From Chloroflexota bacterium (GTDB lineage Bacteria; Chloroflexota; Dehalococcoidia; Tepidiformales; Tepidiformaceae), in contig JACRBT010000017.1 in the NCBI GenBank assembly GCA_016234445.1, positions 223,813-287,812 of the forward strand: 64,000 bases of DNA, given 5' to 3'. A program made the translations under genes and the position numbers. The notes under the pieces were generated by a model. The model was not told the DNA's origin. It was given only the letters and a program-made list of their open reading frames with translations, and made no database searches. Positions 61,580 to 64,000 of the stretch are shown piece after piece (positions within the stretch are counted from its first letter, which is position 1; the number at the start of each line of letters is the position of its first letter).

Positions 61580-61786
61580 TCATACGGCGATGAGGTCGTC
61601 GTGAACGAAGTGCAGGCGCACAAGTTTCGGCGCCTTGCCCTCGTCGAAGTGGCAGCGTACCGCGTCGCGCACCCGCTCCCGGAGCCCGACCAGGTCGTCG
61701 GCTTCCGTGAAGATCGCCTCGCCGAGGGCATGGGCTGTGAAGCCGCCCTCCGGGGCTTCAGTCACCACGAAGATGATTTCGTCCAT
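61580..61786 (-). CDS. HicB-like small protein (DUF1902 type)
   Basis: 68 residues. DEIIFVVTEAPEGGFTAHAL and IFTEADDLVGLRERVRDAVR match the partial RNase-H-like HicB fold. Similar short proteins are frequent in databases under the erroneous name 2-oxoisovalerate dehydrogenase. A HicA toxin partner is not present on either side. TATGAT about 40 nt upstream is a likely -10 and GGAG precedes the ATG. It may be an orphan antitoxin or regulator. Confidence 0.78.
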   Translation of the reverse strand: MDEIIFVVTEAPEGGFTAHALGEAIFTEADDLVGLRERVRDAVRCHFDEGKAPKLVRLHFVHDDLIAV

Positions 61787-61933
61787 CGACCGGCTCCGGG
61801 GCGCTGACCGCGCACCCCCATCATACCTCGGTCAGCGGCGCGGAATCTTCGCGGCGGTTCACCCTCCCCGTTATCGTCGCCTATCATGGATCGATGCCCC
61901 TGCCGGCCAGGAGCCTGCCGGGAAGGAGCCACC

Positions 61934-63841
61934 ATGAGCGCGACCATCGACCAACTCCTCACCCGCGTCTCCAAACCCGCCCGCTACACCGGCGGCGAAT
62001 GGAACAGCGTCACGAAGGACTGGGACGCAGCAGCCGTCCGCATCGCCCTCTCCTTCCCCGACTCCTACGACATCGGCATGTCGAACATGGGCCTCGGCAT
62101 CCTCTACGACATCCTCAACAAGCAGCCCGGTGTCCTCTGTGAGCGCGTCTTTGCCCCCTGGGAGGACATGGAAGCGGAAGTCCGGCGCGAAGGCGTCCCC
62201 CTCTGGAGCCTCGAAAACCGCCGCCCCCTCCGCGACTTCGACGTCGTGGGCTTCACCCTCCAGTACGAACTGACCTACACCAACGTCCTCAACGTCCTCG
62301 ACCTCGGCGGCATCCCCGCCTGGGCCAGCGAACGTGGCGAAGAGCACCCCCTCGTGATCTGCGGCGGCAGCGGCGCCTTCAACCCTGAACCTCTCGCGCC
62401 GTTCATCGACGCTTTCGTGCTCGGCGAAGGCGAGGAGGCGGTCGTCGAGCTTGCGGCCCTCGTCCGCGACTGGAAGCGCGCGAAGACCCCTCGCGCCGAA
62501 CGTCTCCGCGACCTCCTCTCGGTCCCGGGCGTCTACGTCCCCAGCTTCTACGCGCCCCGCTACGACGCGGACGGCCATTTCGCCGCGCTCGAACCCACCG
62601 TCCCCGGCGCGCCGACAGTCATCCACCGCCGCATCCTGGAGACGCTTCCCCCGCCCCTCGTGAAGCCGATCATCCCCTTCCTCCAGACCATCCACGACCG
62701 CGCCGCCGTCGAGATTCAGCGCGGCTGCACCCAGGGCTGCCGGTTCTGCCAGGCCGGGATGATCTACCGCCCCACACGCGAGCGCCCGCCGGAAGAGGTG
62801 GTCCAGGCCGCCCGTGACCTCATGCGCAACACCGGCTACGACGAACTCTCGCTCCTCTCCCTGAGCACCACCGACCACAGCGAGATCGTCCCCATCATCG
62901 ACCGCCTGACCTCCACTTTCCCCAACCTCAAGGTTGGCATCCCCAGCACGCGCGTCGACGCATTCTCGGTGGACATCGCCGACGCCGTCGCCAAGGGGAA
63001 GAAGCACACGCTCACGCTCGCGCCCGAAGCCGGGAGCCAGCGCCTCCGAAACGCCATCAACAAGCTCGTCAGCGAAGCCGACCTCCTCGGCGCCGCCGAG
63101 AACGCCTTCGCCCGCGGTTGGACCGGGATCAAGATGTACTTCATGGTTGGCCTCCCCACCGAGACCATGGACGACGTCGCCGGCATCGTCGAGATGGGCC
63201 AGAAGGTGAAGGCGATCGGCCGCCGCCACATGGGGGGCCGCGCCCGCGTCCGGGTCAGCACCAGCAACCTTGTCCCGAAGCCGCACACGCCCTTCCAGTG
63301 GGCCCGCCAGGACACCGCCGCCGAACTCGCGCCCAAGCACTCCTTCCTCCGCGACGCCTGTCGCTCCTCCGGCCTCGAATTCAGCTGGAACGACCCCCGC
63401 GACAGCTTCCTCGAAGCTGTCCTCAGCCGCGGCGACCGCCGCGTTGCCGCCGTCATCCACGAAGCCTGGCGCAACGGCGCCAAGTTCGACGCCTGGAGCG
63501 AATACTTCAAGCCCGCCACCTGGGAAGCGGCGTTCGTGGCCACCGGGGTCGACCCCGAGTGGTACGCCCACCGCGAATGGGACACCCACGAGCCGCTGCC
63601 CTGGGACCATGTCGACTGCGGCGTCACCAAGAGCTACCTCCGGGGCCAGTGGCGCGACGTCCATGCCACGGACACCGTCCCCGACTGCCACCACGGCTCC
63701 TGCAACGTCTGCGGCATGCAGAGCTTCGACGCCCTCAGCGGCACAAAGGGCGTGGCCGACTGCGTGGTCAAGCTTGGCAAGCTTGTCGAGATGCGCCGGG
63801 GCGCGAAGCGCTATGAAGGCGAGGCCCTGGAGCTGGTGTAA
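61934..63841 (+). CDS. B12-binding-type radical SAM protein (TIGR03960-like)
   Basis: 635 residues. N-terminal DSYDIGMSNMGLGILYDILN and GGSGAFNPEPLAPFID form a B12-binding-like domain; the radical SAM cluster is bound by Cys265, Cys269 and Cys272 in RGCTQGCRFCQAG. The end has several Cys in CHHGSCNVCGMQSF, which may hold an extra Fe-S cluster or Zn. In many bacteria this protein is followed by a TIGR03936 partner and ribosomal or RNase genes; here another, truncated frame follows. Substrate unknown, probably RNA or lipid related. GGAAGGAG precedes the ATG. Confidence 0.93.
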   Translation: MSATIDQLLTRVSKPARYTGGEWNSVTKDWDAAAVRIALSFPDSYDIGMSNMGLGILYDILNKQPGVLCERVFAPWEDMEAEVRREGVPLWSLENRRPLRDFDVVGFTLQYELTYTNVLNVLDLGGIPAWASERGEEHPLVICGGSGAFNPEPLAPFIDAFVLGEGEEAVVELAALVRDWKRAKTPRAERLRDLLSVPGVYVPSFYAPRYDADGHFAALEPTVPGAPTVIHRRILETLPPPLVKPIIPFLQTIHDRAAVEIQRGCTQGCRFCQAGMIYRPTRERPPEEVVQAARDLMRNTGYDELSLLSLSTTDHSEIVPIIDRLTSTFPNLKVGIPSTRVDAFSVDIADAVAKGKKHTLTLAPEAGSQRLRNAINKLVSEADLLGAAENAFARGWTGIKMYFMVGLPTETMDDVAGIVEMGQKVKAIGRRHMGGRARVRVSTSNLVPKPHTPFQWARQDTAAELAPKHSFLRDACRSSGLEFSWNDPRDSFLEAVLSRGDRRVAAVIHEAWRNGAKFDAWSEYFKPATWEAAFVATGVDPEWYAHREWDTHEPLPWDHVDCGVTKSYLRGQWRDVHATDTVPDCHHGSCNVCGMQSFDALSGTKGVADCVVKLGKLVEMRRGAKRYEGEALELV

Positions 63842-63864
63842 ACTTGCCGCAGGAGACACTCCCA

Positions 63865-64000
63865 ATGGCCATCCGCAAACCGCGCCCGTCGGCCGAACGC
63901 AGGTCGCCCGAACCGGCGCCGCCAGCCGAGCCTGACCCCCTGCGGTCACCCGGGCCGAAGTTCCAGGCCTTCCTCCGCAGCGACGGGTCGATGACCATTC
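63865..64000 (+). CDS. Start of a gene cut by the window end
   Basis: An ATG after CAGGAGAC (about 10 nt) opens 45 residues: MAIRKPRPSAERRSPEPAPP and then a Pro/Glu-rich segment and KFQAFLRSDGSMTI. Too little is visible to name it; a disordered N-terminus is followed by the first strand of a domain. It probably shares the operon with the radical SAM gene 23 bp upstream. Confidence 0.55.
   Translation, partial: MAIRKPRPSAERRSPEPAPPAEPDPLRSPGPKFQAFLRSDGSMTI

Noticed and set aside
61871..63949. 692-residue minus-strand frame opposite the radical SAM gene
   Set aside because: The plus strand has the CxxxCxxC cluster and family homology; the antisense frame has none.

Overview
This 64 kb window is a piece of a very GC-rich bacterial chromosome with strong G/C bias at third codon positions. 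The gene content suggests Chloroflexota, perhaps a Dehalococcoidia/Tepidiforma-like lineage. The clues are F420 genes (cofD, cofC), an F420-dependent-type LLM oxidoreductase, many class III CoA-transferases and crotonases, a DosR-type two-component pair, a B12-type radical SAM protein and a Nramp-like transporter without the usual metal-binding residues. No 16S or complete ribosomal operon is present, so the placement is inference. I see no tRNA, rRNA, CRISPR array, insertion sequence or prophage.

Layout. 1-9 kb: end of groES and groEL with a terminator, a 12-repeat kelch protein, a SnoaL-like protein, a NarL-type response regulator and its GAF histidine kinase, a pseudo-receiver, a membrane-anchored clan GH-A glycosidase, an SDR, and a SWIM zinc-finger gene behind a promoter plus hairpin/T-tract leader. 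9-17 kb: cofD-cofC, a first copy of a dispersed intergenic element, a lipoprotein, an epimerase, two crotonases, a lone receiver protein with a structured leader, tsaD. 17-23 kb: two paralogous M20 peptidases flank a flavinylation operon (FMN-binding protein, ApbE, RnfD-like membrane protein). 23-27 kb: L25, 7Fe ferredoxin, PHP phosphoesterase, a pair of secreted paralogues. 27-31.5 kb: a four-gene cassette (unknown protein, P-loop-less ATPase paralogue, BrxD-like ATPase, SNF2 helicase) joined by three GTGA overlaps. This is the best candidate for a novel, probably anti-phage, system.

31.5-45 kb: methyltransferase, cysteine synthase, crotonase, a degenerate 2-oxoacid dehydrogenase E2-like protein next to lipB, acyl-CoA dehydrogenase plus CoA-transferase, a DegT aminotransferase, an Ala/Gly-rich repeat protein, thioesterase, minimal nucleotidyltransferase, another CoA-transferase and a lipoprotein. 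45-55 kb: truncated globin, PLP decarboxylase-like enzyme, Nramp relative, esterase, the second copy of the dispersed element, DedA, LLM oxidoreductase, and a peptide-type ABC importer (Tat lipoprotein plus two permeases, no ATPases). 55-64 kb: thiolase, a crotonase/CoA-transferase operon, ispD-ispF, small DUF2283 and HicB-like proteins, a B12-type radical SAM protein and the start of one more gene.

Two styles of gene start coexist. Many single genes and first genes of operons carry a -10 hexamer (TANNNT) ending 6-8 nt before the start codon and no Shine-Dalgarno, which implies leaderless mRNAs. Others have GGAGG-type ribosome sites. This pattern was used to choose starts, several of them GTG, TTG or probably CTG. 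Large open frames antisense to real genes are by-products of the base composition and are left out.
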